The notes: a model not told the origin generated them from the sequence alone. A stretch of 64,000 nt of DNA from Evansella halocellulosilytica (GCF_002335745.1 NZ_NIST01000001.1:3844354-3908353); one strand, 5' to 3'; positions 29,031 through 38,855 are shown, numbered from the stretch's first letter. Program-made: numbers and translations.

Positions 29031-30591
29031 TTGCATACTCAACTGCCCTTGTTTCACGAATGACGGTTACTTTAATGTGCCCAGGATAATCGAGCTCCTC
29101 TTCAATTTTCTTTGTAATCTCTCGAGCGAGTCGATACGAATCTTCATCATTAATGAAGTCAGGCTTCACCATTATACGTACTTCACGACCTGCTTGAATT
29201 GCATATGTTTTTTCTACACCTTCAAACGACTCAGAAATTTCTTCTAGCTTCTCAAGTCGTTTAATGTAAGTTTCTAGTGTTTCACGGCGGGCACCTGGCC
29301 TTGCTGCCGATAAGGCATCCGCTGCAGCTACTAACGTTGCAATAACAGATGTTGCTTCTGTATCTCCGTGATGGGAAGCGATACTGTTAATTACCACTGG
29401 ATGTTCTTTATATTTTGTTGCGAGTTCAACACCAATTTCAACATGACTTCCTTCAACTTCATGATCAATTGCTTTCCCTAAATCATGTAAAAGTCCTGCT
29501 CTACGTGCAAGTTGAACATCTTCACCAAGTTCAGAGGCCATCAAGCCAGCAAGGTGGGCAACTTCCATGGAATGTTTAAGCACATTTTGACCATAACTTG
29601 TACGGAATTTCAAACGACCTAATATTTTTATAAGGTCAGGATGCAAATTGTGAATTCCCATTTCAAAAGTCGTCTGTTCACCATATTCACGGATCATTTC
29701 GTCTACTTCTCTTCTAGACTTGTCCACTGTCTCTTCTATTCGAGCAGGGTGAATACGTCCATCTTGAACAAGTTTTTCGAGTGTTGTTTTTGCAATTTCA
29801 CGGCGAATCGGGTCAAATCCAGACAATATGACGGCTTCAGGTGTATCATCGATTATTAAATCGATTCCTGTTAATGTTTCAAGTGCACGTATATTACGCC
29901 CTTCTCGACCGATGATTCGACCTTTCATTTCATCGTTAGGTAAGTTAACAACAGATACGGTCGTTTCAGCTACGTGATCAGCAGCACAACGTTGAATAGA
30001 CAATGATAAGATTTCTTTCGCTTTCTTATCAGCCTCTTCTTTTGCTTTCGTAACGGCATCTTTAATCATTATTGCTTTCTCATGGATTAGTTCATCTTCC
30101 ATCGTTTTCATAATGATTTCACGTGCTTCGTCTTTCGTAAAGCCAGAAATACGTTCTAATTCTTGTTTTTGTTCTTTAAGCAACTCCTCGACTTTGCTAT
30201 TCATCTCGTCGATTTCTTTTTGACGTTTTGACAATTCATCTTCTCTTTTTTCGAGAGACTCTTCCTTTTTGTCTAACGTTTCACTTTTACGGTCCAATAC
30301 TTCTTCTTTTTGAACTAATCGATTTTCCTGCTTTTGAACATCGTTTCGGCGGTCGCGAACTTCACGCTCTGCTTCCATACGGATTTTATGAGCTTCATCT
30401 TTCGCTTCCAAAACCGCTTCCTTTTTACTGGAATCTGCTTCTCGCCGAGCATCTTCTATCGTTTGACGTGCCAGCTGCTCCGCACTGGAGATTTTGGCTT
30501 CTGCGATGGATTTGCGAACGAAGTATCCGATCAAGAAAACGATTACTGCAGTGAATAGCAAAATGAGGATTTGAACGATCAGGCTATCCAA
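29026..30591 (-). CDS. rny: Ribonuclease Y
   Basis: A 521-residue membrane-bound endoribonuclease that starts decay of many mRNAs. Residues 1-25 form the membrane anchor ([20 protein letters not shown]), ~30-190 a long charged coiled coil, ~210-275 a KH domain ([17 protein letters not shown]) and ~330-425 the HD domain ([19 protein letters not shown]). TTG start at 30591, ten bases after GGAGG. Its helpers RicA (19.4 kb) and PNPase (59.2 kb) lie in the same window. The usual neighbour recA is separated here by an IS element. Confidence 0.97.
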   Translation of the reverse strand: MDSLIVQILILLFTAVIVFLIGYFVRKSIAEAKISSAEQLARQTIEDARREADSSKKEAVLEAKDEAHKIRMEAEREVRDRRNDVQKQENRLVQKEEVLDRKSETLDKKEESLEKREDELSKRQKEIDEMNSKVEELLKEQKQELERISGFTKDEAREIIMKTMEDELIHEKAIMIKDAVTKAKEEADKKAKEILSLSIQRCAADHVAETTVSVVNLPNDEMKGRIIGREGRNIRALETLTGIDLIIDDTPEAVILSGFDPIRREIAKTTLEKLVQDGRIHPARIEETVDKSRREVDEMIREYGEQTTFEMGIHNLHPDLIKILGRLKFRTSYGQNVLKHSMEVAHLAGLMASELGEDVQLARRAGLLHDLGKAIDHEVEGSHVEIGVELATKYKEHPVVINSIASHHGDTEATSVIATLVAAADALSAARPGARRETLETYIKRLEKLEEISESFEGVEKTYAIQAGREVRIMVKPDFINDEDSYRLAREITKKIEEELDYPGHIKVTVIRETRAVEYAK

Positions 30592-31069
30592 GACTGATTC
30601 ACCTCCTCATGCTATTTCTTGTTGGAACTAGTTTCATTTGTTTCTTCGTTTTCATTTAGCTGTGTTAAAATTACTGTTGTTTTGCCCGTGTCGGAAAATT
30701 TATTAAGCACTTGTCACCGAGCTTTTTTGTTAACTTTAGCGTCAATCATAAAGTTACATCATACTATACCTTTACGTATAATGTCGGAATTTGCACTAAT
30801 AATATCAATACGAACAATCAACAGCCACCTATAACAGAGCCTTCATATTACAAAATTATGCATACATCCAGCACAGCTCATACAGTATGAGTATGGTTAA
30901 GGCAGTATTCTTTCTAATTGTATGCTTCATATGTAACAATGTCAAGCATTGGTAAGATTGATACACCTAATCTGTTATACCGTTTCAACATTTTCAGAGA
31001 ATACGATGACTTTTGCTCTAGTTAAATACTTTAAACCTTTTAGGTTAGTTGACACAATGGTTAAAAATA
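30592..31069. other. Spacer between rny and the recA terminator region
   Basis: 478 bases, no gene recognised. Should hold the rny promoter. B. subtilis carries pbpX between recA and rny; no trace of it is seen. Confidence 0.55.
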
Positions 31070-31097
31070 ACGTAAAAAATAAGCACTTTATTGTGCT
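31070..31097 (-). terminator. Left half of split palindromic terminator (with TSD copy)
   Basis: ACGTAAAAAATA followed by AGCAC-TTTATT-GTGCT. On the minus strand this is a full hairpin with a U-tract (TATTTTTTACGT), so it stops transcription that comes from the IS towards rny. The 16-bp hairpin is duplicated at 33967-33982. Confidence 0.85.
31082..31097. repeat. Target-site duplication, left copy
   Basis: AGCACTTTATTGTGCT, identical and in the same orientation as 33967-33982. Confidence 0.85.
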
Positions 31098-31098
31098 C

Positions 31099-31136
31099 CA
31101 GGCTGTTGAGAAAGTTTTCTCAACAGCCTTTTTTTT
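31099..31136 (+). terminator. Terminator at the IS left tip
   Basis: AGGCTGTTGAGAAA and TTTCTCAACAGCCT form a near-perfect stem followed by a long T-run on plus. It would shield the transposase from transcription entering from the left. The same stem serves as the ymxH terminator at 56533-56564. Confidence 0.75.
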
Positions 31137-31408
31137 TAAAGAAAAGTATGATATCTCACGATCTCATCCCTCCCGGCGGACGCTTTCCATGGGGCTTGTC
31201 TTCAACTAATTCTGACTCAGCGAAGCATCCTCAGAATGGATTTTCAGACTGCGCTGATCCCATTGGAGTCGCCGCCTTTCGTTCTTCAATCAACCTAGAA
31301 CATCCATCGTTTCCTATTTAGAAATGATGGTTATTTTTTCATCAGTTTTATCTGATTATTCAGGTAAATATAGTATAATATAGATAAAACCACTCGTGAG
31401 GTGAGCGT

Positions 31409-32533
31409 GTGTTACGCCCCATTCGTGCAAAACAAGTTGAACTCGAAATGGTCTCTATCGATCAGTTAGTCCCAGACGACCACTTACTAAGAAAAATTGA
31501 TGCCACAATTGATTTTTCCTTCATATATGACAAAGTAAAACCTTACTACAGTGAAGATAACGGTCGCCCACCAATTGATCCGGTTATGCTTTTTAAAATG
31601 CTGTTTATTGGATACCTTTACGGTATCCGATCTGAAAGACAGTTAGAAAAAGAAATTGAGACAAATATTGCTTATCGATGGTTTTTAGGATTAAGTCTAA
31701 CTGATTCGGTTCCTCACCATTCCACCATAAGCTTCAATCGGCATAAACGGTTTAAAGAAACAGACTTTTTCAAGAGATATTTGATGAGACCGTTCTTCTG
31801 GCTATGCAGCATCGTATGGTTGGCGGGAGAGCTCTATTTACTGATTCTACCCACCTTAAAGCCAACGCAAATAAGCGGAAATTCACTAAGAAGACGGTTC
31901 AAGTTGAAACACGCGTGTACATAGAAGATCTAAATAAAGCGGTTGAGGAGGATCGAAAAGCACATGGAAAAAAGCCCTTACCGGAAAGAGATAAAAGAAA
32001 AAGAGATTAAAGTCAGTACGACAGATAAAGAAAGCGGCGATATGTTCAGGGATGGAAAGCCCGAAGGGTTCTTTTATTTAGACCATCGGACAACAGACAT
32101 GAAATTTAATATTATTACTGATGTTCATTTAACACCAGGAAATATCCATGATTCCCTGCCGTATTTAAATCGACTGGACCGTCAGATAAAGACATTTGGT
32201 TTCAATGTGCAAGCTGTCGGATTAGACGCGGGCTACTTAACCATTCCCTTATGTAAAGGGTTAGAAGATCGCCATATTATGGGGGTTATCGCACATCGCC
32301 GCTTCATACCTAAAAAGGGGTATTTGCCAAAGTGGAAATTTACCTATAACAAAGAGACGGATACTTATACATGCCCTAATGGTAGCACCTTATCTTACGC
32401 TACAACGAACCGCGAAGGCTATCGTTAATACCATTCAAACCCTGCAGAATGTGTAAACTGTCCCCTGCTTAACCAATGTACGAAAGCCAAAAATCATAAA
32501 AAAGTTCTCACAAGGCATGTATGGGAAGACAGT
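31409..32533 (+). pseudogene. IS1182-type transposase A, frameshifted and truncated
   Basis: GTG 31409 follows GAGGTGAGC; the protein starts MLRPIRAKQVELEMVSIDQL and has the N-terminal IS1182 domain (RPPIDPVMLFKMLFIGYLYG, PHHSTISFNRHKRF). One base is missing at about 31771 (TTTTTCAAGAG; a TTC CAA reading is expected). Translation then continues in the next frame with [17 protein letters not shown], returns to the first frame at about 31980-32007, and meets an in-frame TAA at 32426 where a CAA codon is likely ancestral. It ends in ECVNCPLLNQC...RHVWEDS where it fuses to transposase B, so the final catalytic third is missing. Confidence 0.85.
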
Positions 32534-33931
32534 GTTCGGATGATGTGGCTGGCGCAAGGGTATGAACCAAGCTACCGTACGATCAACCGTTTTAGGGTAC
32601 ACCATGAAGTCCAAGAATTACTACGTCAGTGTTTCGTTCAATTCCGTTGTCAGCTGGTTAAAGAAAAGGTGATTGAAGATGAATCGATCTTCATCGATGG
32701 CACAAAGATTGAGGCAAATGCAAATAAGTTTACGTTTGTCTGGCGTAAATCCGTTGAAAGGTACAGCACCCGTTTAGTTGAGAAATCCAATCAACTCTAT
32801 GAGGAACTTCTAGAACATGAGATCATTCCTGCAATAGAACGGGATAGCCAAAAAGAACTGTCTAACAAGGAGCTCGAAGAGGTCGTTCAGAAGTTGGATG
32901 AAACCATTGAAGGTTACGATAACCGGATTGAAACGACTCAAGACACACAGAAACGAAAACAACTTCGCTCAGAACGGAAAGCACCTAAACAGTACCGTAA
33001 AAAGTTCAAGGATTTTGCCGCGCGTAAACAAAAATACAAGCAGGATCTTGCGACCCTGGGAGATCGAAACAGCTATTCCAAGACAGACCATGATGCCACG
33101 TTTATGCGGATGAAAGATGACTACATGAAGAATGGTCAACTGAAAGCCGGATATAATCTTCAAATTGCAACCGAAGGACAATATACGCTCGCTTATGACA
33201 TATTTCCAAATCCAACTGATACTCTGACGTTGATCCCTTTTTTGAATACAATTGAAAAAGGTTTCTTTTCGTTGCCATCATTTATCGTTGCGGATGCCGG
33301 TTATGGCAGCGAACAGAATTATGATGATGTGTTAAACAACCGCCAACGGATGCCACTCATCACCTACAGCATGTATCGAAAAGAGAAGAAAAAAGCGTAT
33401 AGAAACAATGCTTTTAACGTAGCCAATTGGCATTTTGATCAGGAGGGTGAAACATTTATCTGTCCAAATGGTAAGAGAGTAAATTTCCGGTATACTTCGA
33501 ATAAGACAGATAAAGCAGGGTTTCAACGCACGTTTAAGGTTTATGAATGTGAAGACTGTTCCGAGTGTCCCTTGCGGGCACAATGTACAAAGGCCAAAGA
33601 GGGAAATAACCGAAAGGTTTATTACAATGAAAAATGGGAGAACCAAAAAGCTTATATTCGTGAAGTGCTTTCGGAACAGAAAACAGGCGAGATTTACGGG
33701 AAACGTAAAATCGATGTCGAGCCAGTCTTCGGGTTTCTGAAGGCTAATTTGCATTTCACCCGAACGTCGGTGAGAGGCAAAAAGAAGGTAAAAAATGAAT
33801 TAGGATTTGCACTTATGGCGGTGAACTTGAGAAAGTACACCGCCCGACAGTCTCATCAACCTATTTTAGGTCAACAAAACGGTGCCAACTATCGAAAAGC
33901 GATAATTGACACCGTTTTTTACTTAATTTGA
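32534..33931 (+). pseudogene. IS1182-type transposase B, N-terminally truncated
   Basis: An open frame of ~465 codons. It starts inside the protein with VRMMWLAQGYEPSYRTINRF, which in full-length relatives is preceded by ~90 residues that are missing here. The catalytic-type positions are present: FIDGTKIEANANKF (Asp), FIVADAGYGSEQN (Asp) and KIDVEPVFGFLKAN (Glu), with a cysteine cluster CEDCSECPLRAQC. It could be translated from ATG 32540 to a 463-residue protein that lacks the N-terminal DNA-binding part. Confidence 0.85.
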
Positions 33932-33966
33932 GACTGTTTTGTCCCAGCCCCTTCTCGACAATCTGA

Positions 33967-33982
33967 AGCACTTTATTGTGCT
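33967..33982. repeat. Target-site duplication, right copy
   Basis: AGCACTTTATTGTGCT, identical to 31082-31097. With the adjoining TATTTTTTACGT it forms a terminator on the plus strand only. Confidence 0.85.
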
Positions 33983-33994
33983 TATTTTTTACGT
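33967..33994 (+). terminator. Right half of split palindromic terminator
   Basis: Hairpin AGCAC-TTTATT-GTGCT followed by TATTTTTTACGT on plus, so it ends transcription that leaves the IS towards recA. For recA, which comes from the other side, the hairpin is no longer followed by T residues. Confidence 0.8.
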
Positions 33995-34010
33995 ATATAG
34001 TGTGTTCCTT

Positions 34011-35063
34011 TTATTTTAAGTCTAACGATAAGTCTTCCTGCTCATCAACCTGGTCTTCTGCAGGTATTTCCTTTGGTGAATCCAACTCGTGGTATTCGCG
34101 AATCTGTCTTTCAATCGTACTTGTGAGGTCAGCATTCTCTTTTAAAAATTGCTTCGCATTCTCTCGCCCTTGGCCAAGGCGCTCACCGTCGTAAGAATAC
34201 CAAGCACCGCTCTTTTGGACAATATCAAGATCCGCTGCGATATCAATAAGTGAGCCTTCGCGCGAAATTCCTTCACCATACATAATATCAACTTCTGCTG
34301 TTTTAAAAGGAGGCGCAACTTTATTCTTTACAATTTTAATTTTTGTTTTGTTCCCGATCATATCATTTCCTTGTTTCAACGTCTCAGCACGTCGAACTTC
34401 AAGACGGACAGAGGAATAGAATTTTAAAGCGCGACCGCCGGGAGTCGTTTCAGGGTTTCCAAACATTACGCCGACTTTTTCACGGATTTGGTTAATAAAT
34501 ACAGCAATCGTTTTTGATTTGTTCACAGCCCCAGACAGCTTTCTTAATGCCTGTGACATTAATCGAGCTTGCAGTCCGACATGACTGTCGCCCATTTCCC
34601 CTTCAATTTCCGCTTTCGGTACTAAGGCAGCAACGGAATCGATAACAATCATATCTACCGCTCCACTTCTTACGAGCGCTTCCGCTATTTCAAGTGCTTG
34701 TTCTCCAGTATCAGGTTGAGATAGTAAGAGCTCATCAATATTTACCCCTAGTTTTTGTGCGTAAACTGGATCTAATGCATGTTCTGCATCAATAAATGCC
34801 GCTTGTCCGCCATTTCGTTGAATTTCTGCAATTGCGTGTAATGCTACGGTCGTTTTACCAGAAGATTCTGGTCCATAAATCTCAACAATTCTCCCTCTCG
34901 GATAGCCGCCAACTCCTAATGCGATATCCAGTGCCAATGCTCCGCTGGAGACAGTCGAGACACGCTGATCTGTCTGTTCACCAAGCTTCATAATGGACCC
35001 TTTACCAAACTGCTTTTCTATTTGACGCAATGCCATATCTAATGCTTGTTTTCGTTCTGACAT
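34011..35063 (-). CDS. recA: Recombinase RecA
   Basis: A 350-residue ATPase that forms filaments on single-stranded DNA, exchanges strands and triggers LexA self-cleavage. Walker A is GPESSGKTT (~65-73), then [48 protein letters not shown], the L2 region [20 protein letters not shown], and an acidic C-tail ([15 protein letters not shown]). ATG 35063 follows GAGAGAGA-type purines. A LexA box and a sigma-A promoter lie upstream. The downstream terminator has been split by the IS element. Confidence 0.98.
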   Translation of the reverse strand: MSERKQALDMALRQIEKQFGKGSIMKLGEQTDQRVSTVSSGALALDIALGVGGYPRGRIVEIYGPESSGKTTVALHAIAEIQRNGGQAAFIDAEHALDPVYAQKLGVNIDELLLSQPDTGEQALEIAEALVRSGAVDMIVIDSVAALVPKAEIEGEMGDSHVGLQARLMSQALRKLSGAVNKSKTIAVFINQIREKVGVMFGNPETTPGGRALKFYSSVRLEVRRAETLKQGNDMIGNKTKIKIVKNKVAPPFKTAEVDIMYGEGISREGSLIDIAADLDIVQKSGAWYSYDGERLGQGRENAKQFLKENADLTSTIERQIREYHELDSPKEIPAEDQVDEQEDLSLDLK

Positions 35064-35120
35064 TTATCTCTCTCCTTTATGTATATAAAGTGGTAGTACT
35101 TTTTGTTTTTGTCTACGTAT

Positions 35121-35149
35121 ATCTTAACTCTTTTTATTCTATTTGCCAA
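35121..35149 (-). promoter_or_regulatory. recA promoter (sigma-A type)
   Basis: Minus strand -35 TTGGCA (35144-35149), 17-base spacer, -10 TAAGAT (35121-35126). Confidence 0.65.
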
Positions 35150-35157
35150 TAGATTTG

Positions 35158-35171
35158 CAAACATTCGTTCG
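35158..35171. promoter_or_regulatory. LexA box of recA
   Basis: On minus CGAACGAATGTTTG, one mismatch from CGAACNNNNGTTCG, nine bases upstream of the -35. The same core word is found in lexA box 3. Confidence 0.8.
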
Positions 35172-35202
35172 TATTTTTTATCATATACATGTAAAATTGC
35201 AA

Positions 35203-35275
35203 ATAAAAGCTGACTTTAACCGACAATGCTCTTACAAACGCACGTCCTTGAAAGAGCTGCCGGTTACAGCCAGCG
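35203..35275 (-). terminator. Large terminator of the DEAD-box helicase gene
   Basis: TAACCG (35217-35222) pairs with CGGTTA (35261-35266) and GCTCTT (35228-35233) with AAGAGC (35252-35257); an outer GCTG/CAGC pair extends it. The minus-strand tail is CTTTTATTTGC. It separates the helicase from recA. Confidence 0.65.
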
Positions 35276-35293
35276 TGAATATAATTATTTATT

Positions 35294-36874
35294 TTATTTT
35301 CTTTTCGGTCTAGGCTTTGCAGGCTCTAGGTTAATCCTTGCTCCGTTCAATCGTGAATATTTAAGTCCTTCATATACAAAAGGCGCTACTTCTTCTGGAA
35401 CTTCAAGGAAGGTGAAGTTATCAAAAATATCAATTCGACCAATAGCTTTTTGAGAAATTCCGACTAACTGGGATACTTCTTCTACGATTTTTTTCGGTGT
35501 TAATTCGACGTTACGTCCAACATTAATAAAGAAACGGGTCATACCTTTTTGTGCACCTGTATCTCCGAAATCGTATCCATCATCATCAAGGTCTGTATGA
35601 CTGTAAAATGCTAGCTTCATTAATGAAGAAATAATTTCCTTAGGCGGGTGGTCCTCTAATAATTCATTGACTAGGTCATCATAAAGGTTTACTTCTTCAT
35701 TTTCTCCCATTAAATCAATAATCTGCTTTTTCCACGTATGTTGTTGTTTCTCAACAACTTCTTCTACAGAAGGAAGACCTTGAGTTGGAATAGACATCTT
35801 AATTTCTGATTCAATCGAACGTAAATGTTTCATTTCTCTTGGTGTAACTAGAGTGAGAGCAAATCCTTCACGCCCAGCTCTACCTGTTCGGCCGATTCGG
35901 TGTACATAGCTCTCCGGGTCTTGAGGAATATCGTAATTAATGACATGTGATACGTTATCAACGTCAATTCCTCTTGCTGCAACATCTGTCGCAATTAGAA
36001 ATTCAATCGATGAGTCACGGAACTTCTTCATTACTCCATCACGCTGGGATTGAGTTAAGTCTCCATGTAAACCATCGGCCATATAGCCTCTTGCCTGAAG
36101 TGCTTCTGTTAATTCTGCTACCCCTTTTTTCGTGCGGCAGAAAATAATTCCTAAATCAATCGTTTCACTATCTATAATCCGACATAAAGAATCAATCTTA
36201 TTTTTCTCTAACACTTTATAATACACTTGATTAATTGAAGGAGCTGTTACTTCGCCTTTACTAATCGTAACCTGCTTCGGCTGTTTCATATATTTATTTG
36301 AAAGTTTTCGGATAGGCGGCGGCATTGTCGCTGAAAAGAGAAGCGTTTGACGCTCACGGTTTACCTGGTGCAAAATCTTTTCAATATCATCTATGAAGCC
36401 CATATCAAGCATTTCATCAGCTTCATCTAATATGAGTGTATGAATTTGCTGAAGCTTTAATGTACCACGGTTTAAATGATCAAGTACTCGACCAGGTGTT
36501 CCGACAACGACTTGTACACCACGTTTTAAAGCACGAATTTGGTGACCAATTGATTGTCCGCCATAAATCGGTAATGTTTGAACTTTTTTATACTTTGATA
36601 GCTTTTGTAATTCTCCAGCTACTTGTATGGCTAACTCCCTTGTCGGAGTAAGTATTAATGATTGGATATTTCGTGTATCTTTAACATGTTCTAGAAGCGG
36701 TATCCCAAAAGCAGCCGTTTTCCCTGTCCCTGTTTGAGCCTGACCAATTACGTCAACACGCTTCAAGATTTCAGGAATTACTCGCTCTTGAATTGGAGAA
36801 GGGGCTTCAAACCCCATATCTTTAATTGCTTTTTTAATATCATTTGAGATTTGAAAGTCTTCAAATTTCATCAT
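35294..36874 (-). CDS. DEAD-box RNA helicase with DbpA-type RNA-binding domain
   Basis: A 526-residue ATP-dependent RNA helicase, likely for ribosome assembly or cold-time RNA unwinding. All core motifs are present: Q motif (FEAPSPIQERVIP), AQTGTGKT, PTRELA, DEAD, SAT, and HRIGRTGRAGR at ~325. The C-terminus (~445-520; TRFFINVGRNVELTPKKIVE through TFLEVPEEVAPF) is the DbpA/CsdA-type RNA-binding domain, so it resembles the DeaD/CsdA subfamily. ATG 36874 follows GGTGG. In B. subtilis cinA and recA are adjacent; here this gene lies between them, with its own terminator. Confidence 0.92.
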   Translation of the reverse strand: MMKFEDFQISNDIKKAIKDMGFEAPSPIQERVIPEILKRVDVIGQAQTGTGKTAAFGIPLLEHVKDTRNIQSLILTPTRELAIQVAGELQKLSKYKKVQTLPIYGGQSIGHQIRALKRGVQVVVGTPGRVLDHLNRGTLKLQQIHTLILDEADEMLDMGFIDDIEKILHQVNRERQTLLFSATMPPPIRKLSNKYMKQPKQVTISKGEVTAPSINQVYYKVLEKNKIDSLCRIIDSETIDLGIIFCRTKKGVAELTEALQARGYMADGLHGDLTQSQRDGVMKKFRDSSIEFLIATDVAARGIDVDNVSHVINYDIPQDPESYVHRIGRTGRAGREGFALTLVTPREMKHLRSIESEIKMSIPTQGLPSVEEVVEKQQHTWKKQIIDLMGENEEVNLYDDLVNELLEDHPPKEIISSLMKLAFYSHTDLDDDGYDFGDTGAQKGMTRFFINVGRNVELTPKKIVEEVSQLVGISQKAIGRIDIFDNFTFLEVPEEVAPFVYEGLKYSRLNGARINLEPAKPRPKRK

Positions 36875-37017
36875 TTATTCATCCACCTTTTTAATTGTCT
36901 TATATCATAATAGTCACGTGGATACGTTTCATTTTTCCTCCACTAATATCGACTAACTGTCACAGTTGTGAAATAGCATGAAAACATTTTTCATACGAAA
37001 ATATTGATTAATAGTTA

Positions 37018-38259
37018 TTATGAGTCCTTCCGTAACCATTTTAACAGATTATAAAGTCCATACTTAACAGAACGCTCACGAATCACAGAACGATGACCTG
37101 CTAGATGCAATTCAAAAGATGTAGTTTCATCTTTTGACGATAATCCTATGTAGACTAATCCTGGTGATTTTTTCTCGGCTTCTTTTGGCCCAGCAACACC
37201 AGTGAAACTAACAGCGAGGTCACTTCCGGTTTTTATTCTAGCTTTGTCAGCCATTTCTTTTGCACACTCATGACTTATCGCTCCATGCGTATTTAAAAGT
37301 TCTTCGGAAACACTAAGTTGCTCCTGCTTCAACTTATTAGTGTAAGTAACAAGCCCTCCCACGAAACATTCACTTGCTCCGCTTACAGAAGTCATCTCAG
37401 CAGCAAACAAGCCCCCAGTTAAGCTTTCCGCAGATGACAACGTTAAATTCTTTTTTCGTAATTCTGCAATAACTGATTCACGTAGCGAACCATCACCAGT
37501 TCCATAAAAATACTGACCCACTCGACGTACAATCGTTTTTTGCAGATCGTCTAACATTTTTTTGTTGTTCATTTCATTCGAACCTTTAACTGTTAGCCTC
37601 AATGTCACCTCTCCATCAGAAGCAAGTGGTGCAATCGTTGGGTTTTCTTGTTTTTCTATAAGGTTATCAAGGATATCAACTAATTTTGATTCACCTATAT
37701 CAAAAAAACGAAGGATACGAGATTGTATTTGTTCAGTTTTTGTGAATCGCTCGTTTATAAGAGGAATGCATTCATTTTCAAACATTGGGATCAGTTCTTT
37801 CGGAGGTCCTGGCAACATTATAATCGCTGATCCCTCATGCTTCAAAAACATGCCGCACGCTAAGCCGAAATTGTTAGCGATAATTGTTGACCCTTCAATC
37901 ACTAACGCTTGTTTTCGATTATTAGCAGTCATTTCTTTCTCTCGTTCTTGAAAATAGCGGGTAATTTTCTGCTCAGTCGATTCATCATAGATCAATCGCC
38001 TGTCTAACAGTTTAGACAATGTTTCTTTCGTTAAATCATCTTTTGTCGGACCGAGTCCACCTGTAGTAATGACAAGGTCTGACCGATTGATTGCTGTATG
38101 TAGTACATCATGAAGTCGTTCCATATTATCACCTACAACAGTATGGTGATAAACATTGATCCCTAATTGGTTTAACTGCTTTGACAAATATGTTGCATTT
38201 GTATTATCAATTTGTCCAAGCAGTAACTCTGAACCTACTGCAACAATTTCAGCGTTCAT
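37018..38259 (-). CDS. cinA: CinA, competence/damage-inducible protein
   Basis: A 413-residue two-domain protein. The N-terminal MoCF-like domain (MNAEIVAVGSELLLGQIDNT; TTGGLGPTKDDLT near 65) is ADP-ribose/NMN pyrophosphatase-like, and the C-terminal PncC-type domain (SAESLTGGLFAAEM near 275; VSFTGVAGP near 345) is the NMN deamidase type. CinA recycles pyridine nucleotides, and in naturally competent bacteria interacts with RecA. ATG 38259 follows GGGTGGAG. Usually just upstream of recA. Confidence 0.95.
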   Translation of the reverse strand: MNAEIVAVGSELLLGQIDNTNATYLSKQLNQLGINVYHHTVVGDNMERLHDVLHTAINRSDLVITTGGLGPTKDDLTKETLSKLLDRRLIYDESTEQKITRYFQEREKEMTANNRKQALVIEGSTIIANNFGLACGMFLKHEGSAIIMLPGPPKELIPMFENECIPLINERFTKTEQIQSRILRFFDIGESKLVDILDNLIEKQENPTIAPLASDGEVTLRLTVKGSNEMNNKKMLDDLQKTIVRRVGQYFYGTGDGSLRESVIAELRKKNLTLSSAESLTGGLFAAEMTSVSGASECFVGGLVTYTNKLKQEQLSVSEELLNTHGAISHECAKEMADKARIKTGSDLAVSFTGVAGPKEAEKKSPGLVYIGLSSKDETTSFELHLAGHRSVIRERSVKYGLYNLLKWLRKDS

Positions 38260-38276
38260 CTATTCTCCACCCTTAT

Positions 38277-38855
38277 TTACTTCGTTTGTTGAAAGACATG
38301 CATATTCTTTAAGAAATAATCGATTCCAGACCATACAGTGAGCACAACTGTTACGTAAACCATTAACGTATCGAATGGAATGTTTATTAATTCAAATATT
38401 ATATTATGCAGCATTATCGCTGCTGCTGCAACGATTTGACTAACTGTTTTCCATTTGCCCCATTTACTGGCAGCAATGACAACTCCCTCACCTGATGCAA
38501 CTAATCGAAGTCCTGTAACTGCAAATTCTCGTGTTAAAATTAACACCGCTGCCCAAGCAGGAAACATATCGATTCCGACTAATGAAACAAATGCAGCAGT
38601 AATGAGAAGCTTGTCTGCTAATGGGTCTAAAAATTTCCCCATATTTGTTACAAGGTTAAACCTTCTTGCATAGTATCCATCAAGCCAGTCTGTAGACGCT
38701 GCAATGATAAAAATGATCGCAGCAATAAAATGATGTAACGGAATTTCCGCACCAAATAAATCAATTGTTCCCCACTGAAAAGGACCAATTAATAAAATCA
38801 TAAATGCAGGGATTAAAAAAATTCGAGATATTGTAATCTGATTTGGTACGTTCAC
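38277..38855 (-). CDS. pgsA: CDP-diacylglycerol--glycerol-3-phosphate phosphatidyltransferase
   Basis: A 192-residue integral membrane enzyme that makes phosphatidylglycerol phosphate, the first committed step of PG synthesis. The CDP-alcohol signature is complete: TDWLDGYYARR...GKFLDPLADK near 55-85. Several membrane segments are visible (IFLIPAFMILLIGPF, IAAIIFIIAAS, AAAAIMLHNIIFELI). GTG 38855 lies six bases after a perfect AGGAGG; the longer frame to 38885 would start ahead of that site. 17 bases from cinA, likely one transcript. Confidence 0.95.
   Translation of the reverse strand: MNVPNQITISRIFLIPAFMILLIGPFQWGTIDLFGAEIPLHHFIAAIIFIIAASTDWLDGYYARRFNLVTNMGKFLDPLADKLLITAAFVSLVGIDMFPAWAAVLILTREFAVTGLRLVASGEGVVIAASKWGKWKTVSQIVAAAAIMLHNIIFELINIPFDTLMVYVTVVLTVWSGIDYFLKNMHVFQQTK

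Larger units (their letters stand above)
31098..33966 (+). mobile_element. Chimeric IS1182-family insertion sequence
   Basis: A 2869-bp element flanked by 16-bp direct repeats. Its ends are imperfect inverted repeats: left CAGGCTGTTGAGAAAG and right (reverse) CAGATTGTCGAGAAGG match at 12 of 16 positions. Inside are two transposase pieces of different IS1182-type elements on the plus strand: the 5' part of one (31409-~32533) and the 3' part of another (~32534-33931), joined in frame at shared Asp-Ser codons. The 310 bases before the first piece include a terminator at the left tip, a CGGCGGACGCTTTCC repeat and a TATAAT-bearing promoter. Neither transposase is complete, so the element is probably immobile. 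Confidence 0.85.

Noticed and set aside
31804-32010. Separate small gene inside the IS
   Set aside because: It is the frame-shifted middle part of transposase A (THLKANANK continues the first frame).
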